Shown: piece after piece, positions 9,495-18,835 of the stretch | Numbering within the stretch: position 1 is the stretch's first letter | Layout of the letters: each line of letters begins with the position of its first letter | Assembly (NCBI GenBank): GCA_905221605.1 | Contig: CAJNDS010000924.1 | Location: 250,001-314,000, forward strand | Reading direction: 5' to 3' | Source of the DNA: Symbiodinium natans | Lineage: Eukaryota > Sar > Dinophyceae > Suessiales > Symbiodiniaceae | Length of the DNA: 64,000 nt | Notes under the pieces: generated by a model | The model's database searches: none | What the model was told of the DNA's origin: nothing | What the model saw: only the letters and a program-made list of their open reading frames with translations | Translations under genes and position numbers: made by a program

Positions 9495-9633
9495 CCCAGA
9501 CCCTAAACCCGAAACCCTAAACCCTAAACCCTAAACCCTAAAAGGGCTGCAGTCACTTGACCTGGGAGGCCAAGTTGAGCCAAGGCGCTCCATGGGCGCA
9601 TTCTCTTGTGGCAAGCTTCGGGCTCATTAGGGG

Positions 9634-9760
9634 ATACTTAGGTATATAGGCACTATATAAGGTATAGGTTTAGGGTTTAGGGTTTAGGGTTTAGGGTTTA
9701 AGGTTATGAGGTTTTCATATAGGGGAATAAGATTAAGGGTCCCTTCTAGGGGTCCCTCTT
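9634..9760 (+). mobile_element. F17 element split by a TTTAGGG tract
   Basis: GATACTTAGGTATATAGGCA and later AGGGGAATAAGATTAAGGGT match the copies at 0.4 and 14.2 kb. Five telomere-like units are inserted where the other copies have a short TA-rich loop. Confidence 0.6.
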
Positions 9761-10311
9761 TAAGCTTGTCTTCACAGGGTGTTTTTCGGGTTTGTGGCTC
9801 AGTGGCCTCAGGAACTCGGAACTACTCAACCCCGGGATTCGGGTTCCGGATTCAGGGTTCAGGGTTGTACGGCAGGCAGCCTCCTCAGTCCGTGCTGAAA
9901 AAGGGTTGCAACCCCTCAAATTCGTAGAGCTTCTGACACATGTCCCATAGCTGTTTAAGCAAGGTTCTGCGCATGTTGGGTGTGCATGAGGCGACCTTGT
10001 GTGCATAAGAGGACCTTGCTTGATGTTTCTGTTGTTGATGGACCTTTTTGGTTTGAGAGGATGTCATTTAGGTTGTTTTCAGGGGGTTTACAGGGCCTGC
10101 CTCGTATTTCGGCCGACTATGCATCAACCACCCGGCTCGCCTGCTCCGCGCCTGTGCCCAGATCCTCACCTGAAGCGCAAACCCTGACCTTTCTTTCTTT
10201 CTTTCTTTCTTCGCCCCAGGGCGGGTAGGGCTTAGAAACGTGCACCAACCCTAAACTCCTAAGCCCTAAACCCGAAACCCGTTGCTGTGTCGGGTGGGGC
10301 TTAGCAGCAGT

Positions 10312-10425
10312 CTTGGTAGCCCGGTGGTGCCCTTTACCCCTTTTTTTCGTTCCGGGTTCTCTTCTAAAGTAACCAACCCCCAAAAATCGGTGCTTTTATT
10401 AGAATATGCTTACTGGGCTACCAAG
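10312..10425 (+). mobile_element. F6 element
   Basis: Ends TTGGTAGCCCGGTGGTGCCC and ACTGGGCTACCAAG form an inverted pair around TAAAGTAACCAACCCCCAAA. Copies recur near 18.7, 34.8, 48.4, 57.1, 63.2 and 63.7 kb. Confidence 0.85.
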
Positions 10426-10514
10426 AAGTGCACCCGACAGGAGGCAAGCTCCGACACAACACCGAGCGAGAGGCCAGTGGCTGGCATCCAAAGCTCGGGG
10501 TGAGCTGCCCTGCC

Positions 10515-10680
10515 TCCTACTGTTTTGCTTAAGAAGCCCAGAAAAAAATGACGGGTCCAGGGTTTAGGGTTTAGGGTTTAGGGTTTAGGGTTTAGGGTTT
10601 AGGGTTTCGGATAATCCCTGTATTGCCCTTGTAAGGAAGATGTTTTTTTCATTTTTTTGGCTGGGCTCTTAGGCAGTCAG
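10515..10680 (+). mobile_element. F7 element split by a TTTAGGG tract
   Basis: Starts TTTTGCTTAAGAAGCCCAGA and ends in GGGCTCTTAGGCAG, with ATAATCCCTGTATTGCCC in the core. Seven TTTAGGG units sit between the left arm and the core. Confidence 0.6.
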
Positions 10681-11071
10681 TGGTCCTGGCTTGCGACCCA
10701 GAGAGCCCAAAGACCCCTCTTAGTAGTAGAGTAAGTAACCTTTAACCTTTTTAGGGGAATATAATCCCCTTAGCAGCCCAAAGGTTAACCTTTAGTTCCC
10801 CCAGGCTACTGGACAACTAAGCCCTTACTTAAGGAAGAAGTCCTAAATTATATACTGGGACCCAGGCTAGGCCCTTGTGTTAAGAGGTTCGGTTCCCGTA
10901 GAAGCCCCTTGAAACCAAAAAGGCCACCCTTTTTCTTGGGTCGAGTGTAGGGATCCTGAAGATGGTTCAAGGCATATTCCTTGGTCAGGGCACCACTCCT
11001 TAGACCACAAGTCGTCGTTCCTGAATTGGGGTATCCACTGTCTGGCGAATGGAATGAAGTAAAGAAACCTC

Positions 11072-11168
11072 AAGAGCCCAATACCCCAATACCCCATAAA
11101 TAAGGAAGTTACCTTAAATCATGCTCAGGATCCCTATAAAAGCTAGGGTACATTGGGCTCATTGGGTT
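11072..11168 (+). mobile_element. F1 element
   Basis: Left arm AAGAGCCCAATACCCCAATA, GGATCC core, right arm TACATTGGGCTCATTGGG; lies just upstream of kinase exon 2. An F5-like remnant precedes it at about 10858-10945. Confidence 0.7.
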
Positions 11169-11175
11169 GAAATAG

Positions 11176-11274
11176 GTGCAGCGCATGAAGAAAAATGGAT
11201 TCTGGCGACAGGTTGTGATGATGCGAGCTTGTCAACACGAGAACATCGCGCAGCTGTTTGGCGTCTTCCAGGCC
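11176..11274 (+). CDS. protein kinase exon 2: helix C to beta 4
   Basis: Encodes 33 residues, VQRMKKNGFWRQVVMMRACQ then HENIAQLFGVFQA, matching the helix C to beta 4 segment of protein kinases (compare H-x-N-I-x-x-L). Acceptor TAG followed by G; phase 0 with exon 1. By alignment on HxNI, the helix C glutamate that should pair with the VAIK lysine falls on a glutamine (CAG codon at 11209). The donor appears to be GA, at a GAC that is repeated at the next acceptor. Confidence 0.88.
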
Positions 11275-11323
11275 GACAGAAGCAGAATTGAAGGCACTTT
11301 GTCTGGAGCATCCTTTAGACCTT

Positions 11324-11397
11324 CGCCCTAAACCCTAAACCCTAAACCCTAAACCCTAAACCCTAAACCCTAAACCCTAAACCCTAAACCCTAAACC
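11324..11397 (-). repeat. CCCTAAA tract
   Basis: Ten perfect units about 50 bases after kinase exon 2. Confidence 0.95.
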
Positions 11398-11526
11398 GCC
11401 ATCTTTTTTATAAGACGCCCTTTTTGTAAGGCACAAAGGTTGCTCCAGGTAGAGCAGAGCCAAGAGCAGGGCCCGGGAAATAAGCATTTACCGTGTTGAC
11501 GTACATTAGGAAGACCCCTCTTTGGG

Positions 11527-11645
11527 CTCAGTAGCTGAGTGAGTACACGTTATACTTTTTGGGATACTCTAATCCCCTTATAGAACTGAAGGTCTACGCT
11601 TTTTTGGGTGTTTATGAACTTATGAACTCAGCAGCTAAGTGGGAG
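11527..11645 (+). mobile_element. F4 element
   Basis: CTCAGTAGCTGAGTGAGTAC at the left, TATGAACTCAGCAGCTAAGT at the right, with TTTGGGATACTCTAATCCCC in the core. The same family forms the intron in the RING gene at 39.8 kb. Confidence 0.85.
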
Positions 11646-11765
11646 AAACCCCAGGTTTCAAGATTCAAGAACATCAGTGATCAGTGCTGCAGCCACTATG
11701 CTTGACATGCTCGGAATTCCGATAGCAAGTCGAACCTAGGGGCCCTTCTACGTTTCTCGAGTATA

Positions 11766-11909
11766 CTTGGAGGTTTCATGGTACTTATGAGCCAATTAGA
11801 AATGTACTTCTAACTGCACTCATAACCATCCTAGGGAACTTTAAGGGGCTTAGAAGTGGACATAAGTACAGCTACAATTGGTTAATACGCACCATGAACC
11901 TCCGAGTAT
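11766..11909 (+). mobile_element. F3 element
   Basis: ACTTGGAGGTTTCATGGTAC and CACCATGAACCTCCGAGT termini with paired inner arms. Confidence 0.85.
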
Positions 11910-12068
11910 GGTGACTTCTCTAAACTAAGGTCCCATTTGGGGTCCTTTTATGATAAGGCGCCCCTCTTATTTAGGATACCCCATTATGACGCCCGTAATA
12001 TATTACTTAAGGGCCCTTTCATGCTGTGTTAAAAGCCCCCAAAATGGGACCATGGTTTAGAGAACTGA
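11910..12068 (+). mobile_element. F15 element
   Basis: ATGGTGACTTCTCTAAACTA at the left and TGGTTTAGAGAACTGACCAT at the right; inner arms GGTCCCATTTGGGG and CCCCAAAATGGGACC. It abuts the F3 copy. Confidence 0.7.
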
Positions 12069-12132
12069 CCATGCCTTCATCGTAGATCCTTGGCCCGAAA
12101 GCTATGTCATGAGAACCCCTTTGAGCCCGAAG

Positions 12133-12195
12133 GGTGGGTTTAGGGTTTAGGGTTTAGGGTTTAGGGTTTAGGGTTTAGGGTTTAGGGTTTAGGGT
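12133..12195 (+). repeat. TTTAGGG tract
   Basis: Nine perfect units within kinase intron 2. Confidence 0.95.
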
Positions 12196-12292
12196 TACTA
12201 CATAGGGACACGGAGCCTTTGGTAGAAGTGGTGCTGCCAAAGGTCTTTGGCCTTAAAGCTACGATACGGGAACCTTTACAGGCAAAAGTATA

Positions 12293-12412
12293 TACCCAGA
12301 GAGCCCAATACTCCTTAATGAAAGAATATTTCAAATTATACAGGGATCCTTAATCTGATTCGATTTAAAGAATTTTCCTTATTTAAGGGGTATTGGGCTC
12401 TTTGGGTACTAT
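12293..12412 (+). mobile_element. F1 element inside an F10 remnant
   Basis: Arms CCCAGAGAGCCCAATACTCC and GGTATTGGGCTCTTTGGGTA. AAAGTATATAC before it and GGTACATGGACTTTGGGG after it are the two halves of an F10 right end. Confidence 0.75.
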
Positions 12413-12603
12413 GCAGGTACATGGACTTTGGGGAAGTTGCTGGCTGACGATGCTCAAGTTGAGCAATGCATGCGATATTCGGGTGCTTGTTTGGAAAATG
12501 TGATTGCTCCTCATTTTGTTTTCTCCCCCCCCCCCCCTCCGGCGGGCTTCTTGACTGATGATGTGTTTTTTTCTCCGGAGTCGCGAGTTACACTTGTCCC
12601 TTG

Positions 12604-12690
12604 GGATGTTCCCTTATACGAAAGGTCCTTAATAGGGATCAGAATAGGGGGTTACTATAATCCCTATTTATTAAGGACCAACTTAGCTTG
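12604..12690 (+). mobile_element. F2 element
   Basis: GGGATGTTCCCTTATACGAA and TTATTAAGGACCAACTTAG with the TTACTATAATCCCTATT core. It ends about 16 bases before kinase exon 3. Confidence 0.75.
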
Positions 12691-12705
12691 TCCCTTCCCT
12701 GGAAG

Positions 12706-12747
12706 GACGCAAAGTTCGTCTACTTGGTCATGGAGTGCTGTGAAGGT
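12706..12747 (+). CDS. protein kinase exon 3: hinge
   Basis: Encodes DAKFVYLVMECCEG, the beta 5 strand and hinge of a protein kinase; VMECCEG corresponds to the usual V/L-M-E-x-C-x-G. Acceptor AAG followed by GAC, donor GC, giving phase 0 at both ends. The frame stays open further but reads unlike a kinase. Confidence 0.87.
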
Positions 12748-13417
12748 GCCGCGGCGAAGCTTTCTGATGCAGTGTTCCCTTCAACCCTCGGCAGCAAACG
12801 TAAACCATCTTGCAAGCCACATGATACCGTTCACCAGCATGGGCTATTCGGCCTTCTAATCCCCTAACCAACCCTATAAGGGGCCTTTTCAAGGAGTTCT
12901 CGGGTATAATCGCCCATGCAGGCCGGTCTGGGGCCTCGCTCACACGGGGGGGGGCTCCAAAGCCACATTTGGTCCCAGGTGCTCCCTAAACCCTAAACCC
13001 TAAACACCCTATCTGATTCTTCAAAACTGACTTTTTGTCCACCTTCCGAAGCTGCCAGAAGCAACACCTGAACTCCTACAGTACCCTAAACCATACACCC
13101 TAAACCCTGAACCCCAAGAGTACCCCAAGCCCGAGACCAGGCGGTGACATCGGTGATCGGGCCAGGCCCTCAGTTGTGGACTCTGCACCCCCTCCCTCCT
13201 CCCTGGAGCGCGAGGGGGAACCTAGCCGCCCTATAGACGAAGACCCTACACTTATTTTTCGTATGTTCAATATGGGGTTCCTTCACCACCGAAAACCCTA
13301 CTTCTTTGTTTAACATAAACATTGGGGGGGGTTCCTTCACCAGTGCAGAACGTGGGCACATGTTCCGCATGTACGAGCTGTTTCATTCCTCGGTCTTGCG
13401 GCTCTTCTTGGTACCCA

Positions 13418-13535
13418 TCCAAAAGAGCCCAATACCCCTTAATTAAGGAATATCCCTTAAGTCATATTAAGGATCCCTTTATATAATTTAAGGTCTATTC
13501 TTCAATTAAGGCGTATTGGGGCTCTCTGGGATCTT
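13418..13535 (+). mobile_element. F1 element
   Basis: One of the cleanest copies: AAAAGAGCCCAATACCCCTT, inner arms CTTAATTAAGGAATATCCCT, right end GTATTGGGGCTCTCTGGG. 20 bases further on comes kinase exon 4. The region 12.75-13.4 kb has no clear exon. Confidence 0.9.
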
Positions 13536-13556
13536 GTACCGTCCCGGATTTCCGAG

Positions 13557-13603
13557 GTCATTGGCTCAAAGAGCAATGTCCACGAAGAACAGCTGGCGGA
13601 ATG
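13557..13603 (+). CDS. protein kinase exon 4: helix D to E
   Basis: Encodes VIGSKSNVHEEQLAEW; HEEQLAEW fits the start of helix E. Acceptor GAG followed by G; donor GT splits the tryptophan codon, and exon 5 completes it in frame. Confidence 0.75.
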
Positions 13604-14159
13604 GTAGCGGCCATAGCCAACTCGGGCCGCACCTTAACTTAGGTCCCGGAGCCATTATTCCTTTGCATTAGGGTTTCGGGTTTGGGGGTTAAGCTCCCTT
13701 GTGATTTAAGCAAACCAGCATAGATTTTTGTGTTTTCAAGTTCCGAGGTCACACTGGGATAGTTTCGAGACTCATGTCAGAGCCAATCATTGAACCTGCT
13801 GGCCCTTCAGAAACTTGGTGGGCACCTTATCACATCATGTTATGATCATATTTTGTTTTTTTGTACTCGCAGTTGGCATTAGCCTTTGAATATCATAGGA
13901 TGATGGTACTAAATGACATATGCACACATATATACATATATGCATGCATCTATATAATTCATATGTATATTTTTGTTATGCGCAAAAGTCCTGGGATTCC
14001 CTGGCTGCTAGAGACATAGGCATTACAGGCACACCAATATGTAGCACGAGTGTCCACTTACACACCTTGTCTGTTTGGAAGATCCAAGATGCTCATTCCA
14101 ATGAAGTAAGCCCCCACAGTCACAGGGACTAAAGGAGGGACGCTTATAAGACCCTAGGG

Positions 14160-14242
14160 GTGATCTAGGGGGCGACATAGGTATATAGGGTTTATATAGG
14201 GGAATAAGATAAGGGGGGGTCCCTTTTAGGGGTCCCTCCTGT
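14160..14242 (+). mobile_element. F17 element
   Basis: GACATAGGTATATAGGGTTT, AGGGGAATAAGATAAGGG and CTTTTAGGGGTCCCTCC in the same order as the copies at 0.4 and 9.6 kb. The region 13.6-14.15 kb includes a 70-codon frame that reads partly as CA/TA repeat and is not called. Confidence 0.6.
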
Positions 14243-14264
14243 TATCCCTGAATACAGCCAACCA

Positions 14265-14430
14265 AAGGCTCCTATGTAGTACCTTTTTGGGGTAGTATAC
14301 TAGTATTCCCTATAACTAACCCAAAAAGGAACTACATTGGAGCCTTTGGGTAAGCTTAATTAAGTAATATTGTGAAGGATCCCCCTGTAACTAACCCAAA
14401 AAAGGAACTACATTGGAGCCTTTGGGAAAG
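14265..14430 (+). mobile_element. F8 element plus a duplicated F8 end
   Basis: A full F8 copy (CCAAAGGCTCCTATGTAGTA to TACATTGGAGCCTTTGGGTA) followed about 25 bases later by a second F8 right half, AACCCAAAAAAGGAACTAC with GGAGCCTTTGGG. Confidence 0.8.
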
Positions 14431-14458
14431 GGCATCTTGGGCCCTCCCCTCTTCCCAG

Positions 14459-14508
14459 GTCGAGGCAGATGTGCGCAGCCGTTGCTGCGCTGCACGGCAT
14501 CCGGATTT
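14459..14508 (+). CDS. protein kinase exon 5: helix E
   Basis: Encodes SRQMCAAVAALHGIRI, the helix E segment before the catalytic loop. Acceptor CCCAG followed by G; donor GC. The split cysteine codon is completed by exon 6, giving ALHGIRICHRDLKPQN across the junction. Confidence 0.88.
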
Positions 14509-14517
14509 GCCGGGGCC

Positions 14518-14535
14518 CCAGAGGCCGGCCTCTGG
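14518..14535. other. perfect 18-bp palindrome at an intron donor
   Basis: CCAGAGGCCGGCCTCTGG is self-complementary and starts 10 bases after the exon 5 donor, followed by further GGCCGGCC-type sequence. It could form a hairpin near the 5' splice site or be an element end. Confidence 0.7.
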
Positions 14536-14551
14536 CCGGCCGCTGGGGCTG

Positions 14552-14625
14552 GGGGTTTAGGGTTTAGGGTTTGGGGTTTAGGGTTTAGGGTTTAGGGTTT
14601 AGGGTTTAGGGTTTAGGGTTTAGGG
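14552..14625 (+). repeat. TTTAGGG tract
   Basis: Ten units, one TTTGGGG variant. Confidence 0.95.
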
Positions 14626-14796
14626 TGCTCCGGAACCATACTTCATGTTGATGTGTTTGAATATTCTTGCGCCATAAGGAGTAGGGTTAGAAGGTTTACA
14701 GCAGAAGGGTGTAGGGTGCCGGATTCCACCTTGCAGCGTTTGGGTCCTGGCTCTGGCCTGTTTCGTTCACGCACCGTTTGTGGACTGACCTAAGGG

Positions 14797-14915
14797 TTGG
14801 GGTTCAGGGTTTAGGGTTCAGGTTCAGGGTTCAGGGTTCAGGGTTCAGGGTTCAGGGTTCAGGGTTCAGGGTTCAGGGTTCAGGGTTTAGGGTTTAGGGT
14901 TTAGGGTTTAGGGTT
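14797..14915 (+). repeat. TTCAGGG variant tract
   Basis: About ten consecutive TTCAGGG units followed by four TTTAGGG units. The clean block of one variant indicates local amplification. Confidence 0.95.
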
Positions 14916-15039
14916 GAAGTCGACTTGAAGTGAAGGACCTGCTGCCCCCTCGGTAGGGTTTAGAGGTTGGGGCTTAGGGGCATCCTAAAAGGGCTTTGCT
15001 TGGAGATGAGTCTTCAGCAGCACTCTTGCTGCTCATTGA

Positions 15040-15172
15040 TGGGTTTCACTTACTATCCCCCCTCTATACTATTACATAGGTTCCCCCCCTTAAACAACCT
15101 GGATTAAGCTCAATTACCCCTAAATAGCCGTAGTATAGAGGGGGGGTTGTAGGGGGAACCCATGATACTCAG
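15040..15172 (+). mobile_element. F11 element
   Basis: Inverted arms ATGGGTTTCACTTACTATCC ... CCCTCTATACTATTAC and GTAGTATAGAGGGGGGGTTG ... GGGGGAACCCAT. Confidence 0.7.
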
Positions 15173-15388
15173 CCGGGTTAGGGTCCGCTGGTTCCTCTGG
15201 GCTCAGGCTGCCTTCATCCATATAGGGTTGAGGGTTTGGGGTTTAGGGCTAGGGTCCTCGTGACTCCCCAAAAGCCCTGCAATCCTAAATCCCGCACCCT
15301 TGGGACCTCTTTAGAAGCCTGAAACCCGAAACCCGAAAGCCCCCAGCAACTTTCCTAAACCCTAAACCCTAAACCCTAAACCCCTAAG

Positions 15389-15437
15389 GTCACAGAGACT
15401 TGAAGCCGCAGAACTACATGCTCACACGCAACTCCAT
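15389..15437 (+). CDS. protein kinase exon 6: catalytic loop
   Basis: Encodes (C)HRDLKPQNYMLTRNS. HRDLKPQN holds the catalytic aspartate, the lysine and the metal-binding asparagine of an active Ser/Thr protein kinase. Acceptor AAG followed by G directly after a CCCTAAA tract; donor GC inside ATGCGG. Spliced to exon 7 it reads NSMLKLSDFGLAVF. Confidence 0.93.
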
Positions 15438-15465
15438 GCGGGGCGGCCCTGGAGCGCACTCCCCC

Positions 15466-15620
15466 CCCCCCCTTCTTGGGGTTTAGGGTTTGGGGTTTAG
15501 GGTTCAGGGTTTAGGGTTTAGCCGCCCCCCCCCCCCCATTTTAAGGGGGGGGCGGGGGAGGGGTGGGGTTTCATTTAGAGAACTTGTAGGGTTTAGGCTT
15601 TGGGGTTCAGGGTTTGGGGT
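15466..15620 (+). repeat. poly-C, TTTAGGG and poly-G mixture
   Basis: C-runs at 15461 and 15523 alternate with TTTAGGG/TTTGGGG and a G-rich block; nothing coding. Candidate frames at 15.6-15.8 kb are G-run readings and not called. Confidence 0.8.
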
Positions 15621-16147
15621 TTAGGGGTTTAGGGGTTTACCCATGGCTTTCGAGCAAAAAAAAGGTGAGCCACCCGCCGCATGCCTTCCAAGAAAGGGTG
15701 CTCTGGGTTGGGCGGGTTCAGGATGGGTTTAGGGATAAGGTCCCCAAAGCTACAAAGCGCTTTGGGGGGGGGTGTTGGGGGAGGGGGTGGGCGGGCTTTG
15801 AGTTTTGTGGTTGCGGGTCTATATAGACCCTAAACCCTAAACCTACCGGAGCCTTGCCCGCGACAGCTAGCGTGAGAGCCTAAACCCGAAACCCTAAACC
15901 CCAAACCCTAAACCCTAAACCCTTAGGGTTTAGCTGGATGAGTCGCAGTTGCTGAAGAGTCATGGGGGAGTTCCATTGCTTCCCGGTGCTCGGCTGGTCG
16001 GGTTCGTTGGGCCGTGCTTTCTGCACACCCAGAACTCTCAATTTCAGGGTTTAGGGTTTAAGGTTTAGGATTTAGGGTTTAGGGTTCTCGACCCTCAACT
16101 CTATGAACCGGGTTTAGGGCCAGATTTGCACTGGGCTGTGGGTCCAG

Positions 16148-16258
16148 TATGTTCCCCTTAGAACTAACAGCTCCTGAATAGGGATTACAATACGGGTAGG
16201 GGGGGGGGGGGGAATAAAAATCCCTATTCCGGACTGTCAGTACAAGGGGGAACATTCC
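16148..16258 (+). mobile_element. F2 element
   Basis: GTTCCCCTTAGAACTAACAG and GGACTGTCAGTACAAGGGGG arms; the loop contains a G-run. Confidence 0.75.
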
Positions 16259-16317
16259 AAGCTTACACCCCTAAACCCTAAACCCCTAAACCCCTAAACT
16301 TCTTTCTGGGAACCAAG

Positions 16318-16397
16318 GCTCAAGCTGTCCGACTTTGGCTTGGCCGTTTTTCTGCCAAGTGCTCAGGATTTCAGGGTTTCCGGCTATGTAGCCCAAG
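16318..16397 (+). CDS. protein kinase exon 7: DFG motif
   Basis: Encodes LKLSDFGLAVFLPSAQDF then RVSGYVAQ. DFG carries the magnesium-binding aspartate. Acceptor AAG followed by G. The exon ends at CCCAAG|GT, a donor created by a 7-base word CCCAAGG repeated at the end of the intron. Confidence 0.9.
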
Positions 16398-16510
16398 GTT
16401 CTCTAAAACTCCCCACTACTCCCTAGGGTTCAGGGTTTAGGGCTTAGGGCTTAGGGTTTAGGGTTTAGGGGGAGACTCCCTAAGTCCCTAAGCTTCCCTA
16501 GGATCCCAAG
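16398..16510 (+). mobile_element. F13 element acting as kinase intron 7
   Basis: A 113-base element with CTCCCCACTACTCCCTAG at the left and CTCCCTAAG, CTTCCCTAGGAT at the right, containing five TTTAGGG-like units. It is bounded by CCCAAGG on both sides; removal from GT to AG leaves one copy and an open frame. Confidence 0.7.
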
Positions 16511-16579
16511 GTGCCTTGAAATCCCAGTTTCCATGCTGTACTGGTGCCTTCACCTGCGGGAAAACCACACAATCCTAGA
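16511..16579 (+). CDS. candidate kinase exon 8
   Basis: Continues exon 7 in frame as GALKSQFPCCTGAFTCGKTT. It does not show the expected APE motif, so the end of the exon or the assignment may be wrong. Later kinase landmarks (APE, DxWxxG, arginine of subdomain XI) were not found. Confidence 0.4.
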
Positions 16580-16683
16580 CCTTAAACACGAGGCACAGGG
16601 CTCAGTACTCAGTAACCCCATACTTCCGCTGTTAGGGAACCTGGGTTCTACCCAGCATCTCCCGAACAAATAGGTAAGGCATA

Positions 16684-16808
16684 TTTCTTAGTAGCTGAGT
16701 GAGTACACTTTACATTTTTTGGGATACTATAATCTCTGCAAAACTAAAAGTGTACACCTGTTTGTTTTTTTTGAGGGGGGGCGCTTGATGAACTCAGCAA
16801 CCAAGATT
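16684..16808 (+). mobile_element. F4 element
   Basis: CTTAGTAGCTGAGTGAGTAC and GATGAACTCAGCAACCAAG termini. Confidence 0.85.
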
Positions 16809-17102
16809 TGTACATCAATGAAATGTTACCAAAAAGCAAATGCAGGAACGCGGCAATGTTTACACATCATGCCACCCATGTACCTGCCTTTTGTTCCGCG
16901 TTCCCACCTGGATTGTTTATTTATGTGTGCCCACTTCAGTTTCACATTTATTTTTCAATTTAGATAGATATAGATATAGATATAGATGCATGCTATAGTT
17001 GCATTCGTATATGATACACAGTTCAATATTTGCAGTGTGTGTGGGTGTGTGTGTGTGTACGTAGGAGTGTGTATGATTTGGCACTTGCTTACAGACATCC
17101 CA

Positions 17103-17158
17103 TGGCTCACACCAGATGTCTCAAATCTGAGGCTTGCGGCGTCATCACAGGGCCCCAG
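17103..17158 (+). CDS. candidate exon, unknown protein
   Basis: WLTPDVSNLRLAASSQGPR followed by a GT donor (CCCCAG|GTGCC). Just upstream are GATATA and GTGTGT simple repeats. Confidence 0.4.
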
Positions 17159-17160
17159 GT

Positions 17161-17290
17161 GCCTAAACCCTAAACCCTAAACCCTAAACCCTAAACCCTA
17201 AACCCTAAACCCTAAGCCCCAAACCCTAAACCCTAGACCCTAAACCCTAAACCCTGAACCCTAAACCCTAAGTGTGTGTGTGTGTGAGTG
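17161..17290 (-). repeat. CCCTAAA tract then GTGTGT run
   Basis: About 15 units with a few CCCAAAC and CCTAGAC variants, ending in a short GT repeat. 17.3-17.66 kb contains a CAATCTTC simple repeat and no called exon. Confidence 0.95.
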
Positions 17291-17965
17291 TGTCTGAGTT
17301 TTGGGCTTGAGGATACCCAGGAAATGGTTGGGAGGAAGCTCCGGGCTGCAATCTTCAGTTATAAGTTTTGAAGAGCTTGGGTCATTACCTCAAGTTTGTG
17401 GACAAACTCTGAGCTTGAAGTTTGAAGACTCAAGATGCCCAATCTTAAACCATGAGCCTTCAATCTTCCATCTCCCATCTTCAATCTTCAATCTTCAATC
17501 TTCAATCTCCAACCCAATCTGCAATTTCAGTCTTCAAACCGACGATTTTGCCTAGCAACTCGAAGACCTTCTCAAGTTTGTTTCAACACCCCGGGTTGGG
17601 GGTCTCACACCCAAAAACTGGCGGATTCGTTGATATATTATGTGCATATCTTCATGGCGCCTGCTGAAGTACCATAGGCCTGTATACACCTTTCCACAGC
17701 CATGAAGTGATTTCACCTTGAACTTGCGTGCTGGCTAGCATTGTCTCGAAGGTATCATGCTTAGAGCCCAGTGGAGTTTGAGTACGACCCCAGTACATGT
17801 CTAAATCAGCTTTAATGCGCAAGTAAGATTCGATATGAGTAAGGTGGGCTATATGGGGATTATAATTCTAGGGGACTTACGAACCCTAAACACTAAACCG
17901 TACGCCCTAAACCCTAAACCCTATGCACCCTAAACTAGGTCAAAAGAGCTTACACGTGGGTGTGC

Positions 17966-18047
17966 GTTTACTTTGCTACTGAAGCTACCGTGGCAGCTGC
18001 CCAGGCCCGAAGGTCAAGTACTGAGTCATCACCTCGGACGCGCTGCT
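17966..18047 (+). CDS. candidate exon, unknown protein
   Basis: YFATEATVAAAQARRSSTES followed by SPRTRC; alanine-rich helix and polar tail. A TTTAGGG tract follows. Confidence 0.5.
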
Positions 18048-18053
18048 TTTTTT

Positions 18054-18150
18054 TGGGTTTAGGGTTTAGGGTTTAGGGTTTAGGGTTTAGGGTTTAGGGT
18101 TACTAGTTACCGGTTTAGGGTTTAGGGTTTAGGGTTTAGGGTTTAGGGTC
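18054..18150 (+). repeat. TTTAGGG tract
   Basis: Two runs of 7 and 5 units separated by ACTAGTTACCGG. Confidence 0.95.
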
Positions 18151-18319
18151 ATTGGTTCATGTCCTGCATCTACCGGCCCGGGAAAACACAAGGGACAAGG
18201 GCTGCGCGAGATTGGGCCACCCGTATATTTACAAACTTGTCAAGCTTCCTTGTCCGAAAGCTGTCAATTCCCAAGCGGCCCAGAGCCCTAAATGACTAGA
18301 GTATTGAGTGTACAGGTCA

Positions 18320-18412
18320 CGGTTTAGGGTTTAGGGTTTAGGGCTTAGGGTTTAGGGTTTAGGGTTTAGGTTTCAGGGTTCAGGGTTTAGGGTTTAGGGT
18401 TTAGGGTTTAAG
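18320..18412 (+). repeat. TTTAGGG tract
   Basis: Twelve units with one TTCAGGG pair. 18150-18320 shows no clear exon. Confidence 0.95.
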
Positions 18413-18689
18413 GTCTTTTCAACACTTGCTCGACAACTGGGCTTGGAATGGATGCACCGCCCTGCATGGGTTGCAAGGCTCATGCCCACCCAGGCCCCTG
18501 GGCGAATCCAAAAAGTAGAACCCCCCCCCCAAAAAAAAAAAAGTACCCCAACCCTAAACCCCAAACCCTAAACCCTAAACCCATAGTGCTATTGGGCCAT
18601 CAATAGGAACCCTTAAAGGGATGGGCTTTTTGGATCCTTCCAGGGCTCGTAGTTGTCGATGCTACGCCTCTATACATCCAGGTCAAGGG

Positions 18690-18835
18690 TGCCCAGTAGT
18701 ACCTTATTCCCCTTTTTTTGTAGGCCATAGGTTGCCCTGCAAGCCCCTTGAAGTGTTTAATTCGGGTTCCTTATCATCCCCTTTAAGCATCAAGAGGGCA
18801 CCCGTTTTAATCCTAGGTTACTGGGCAACCGAATT
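18690..18835 (+). mobile_element. F6 element
   Basis: GTGCCCAGTAGTACCTTATT and TCCTAGGTTACTGGGCAACC arms with the GCAAGCCCCTTGAAG segment shared with F5; a mixed F5/F6 copy. Confidence 0.65.
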
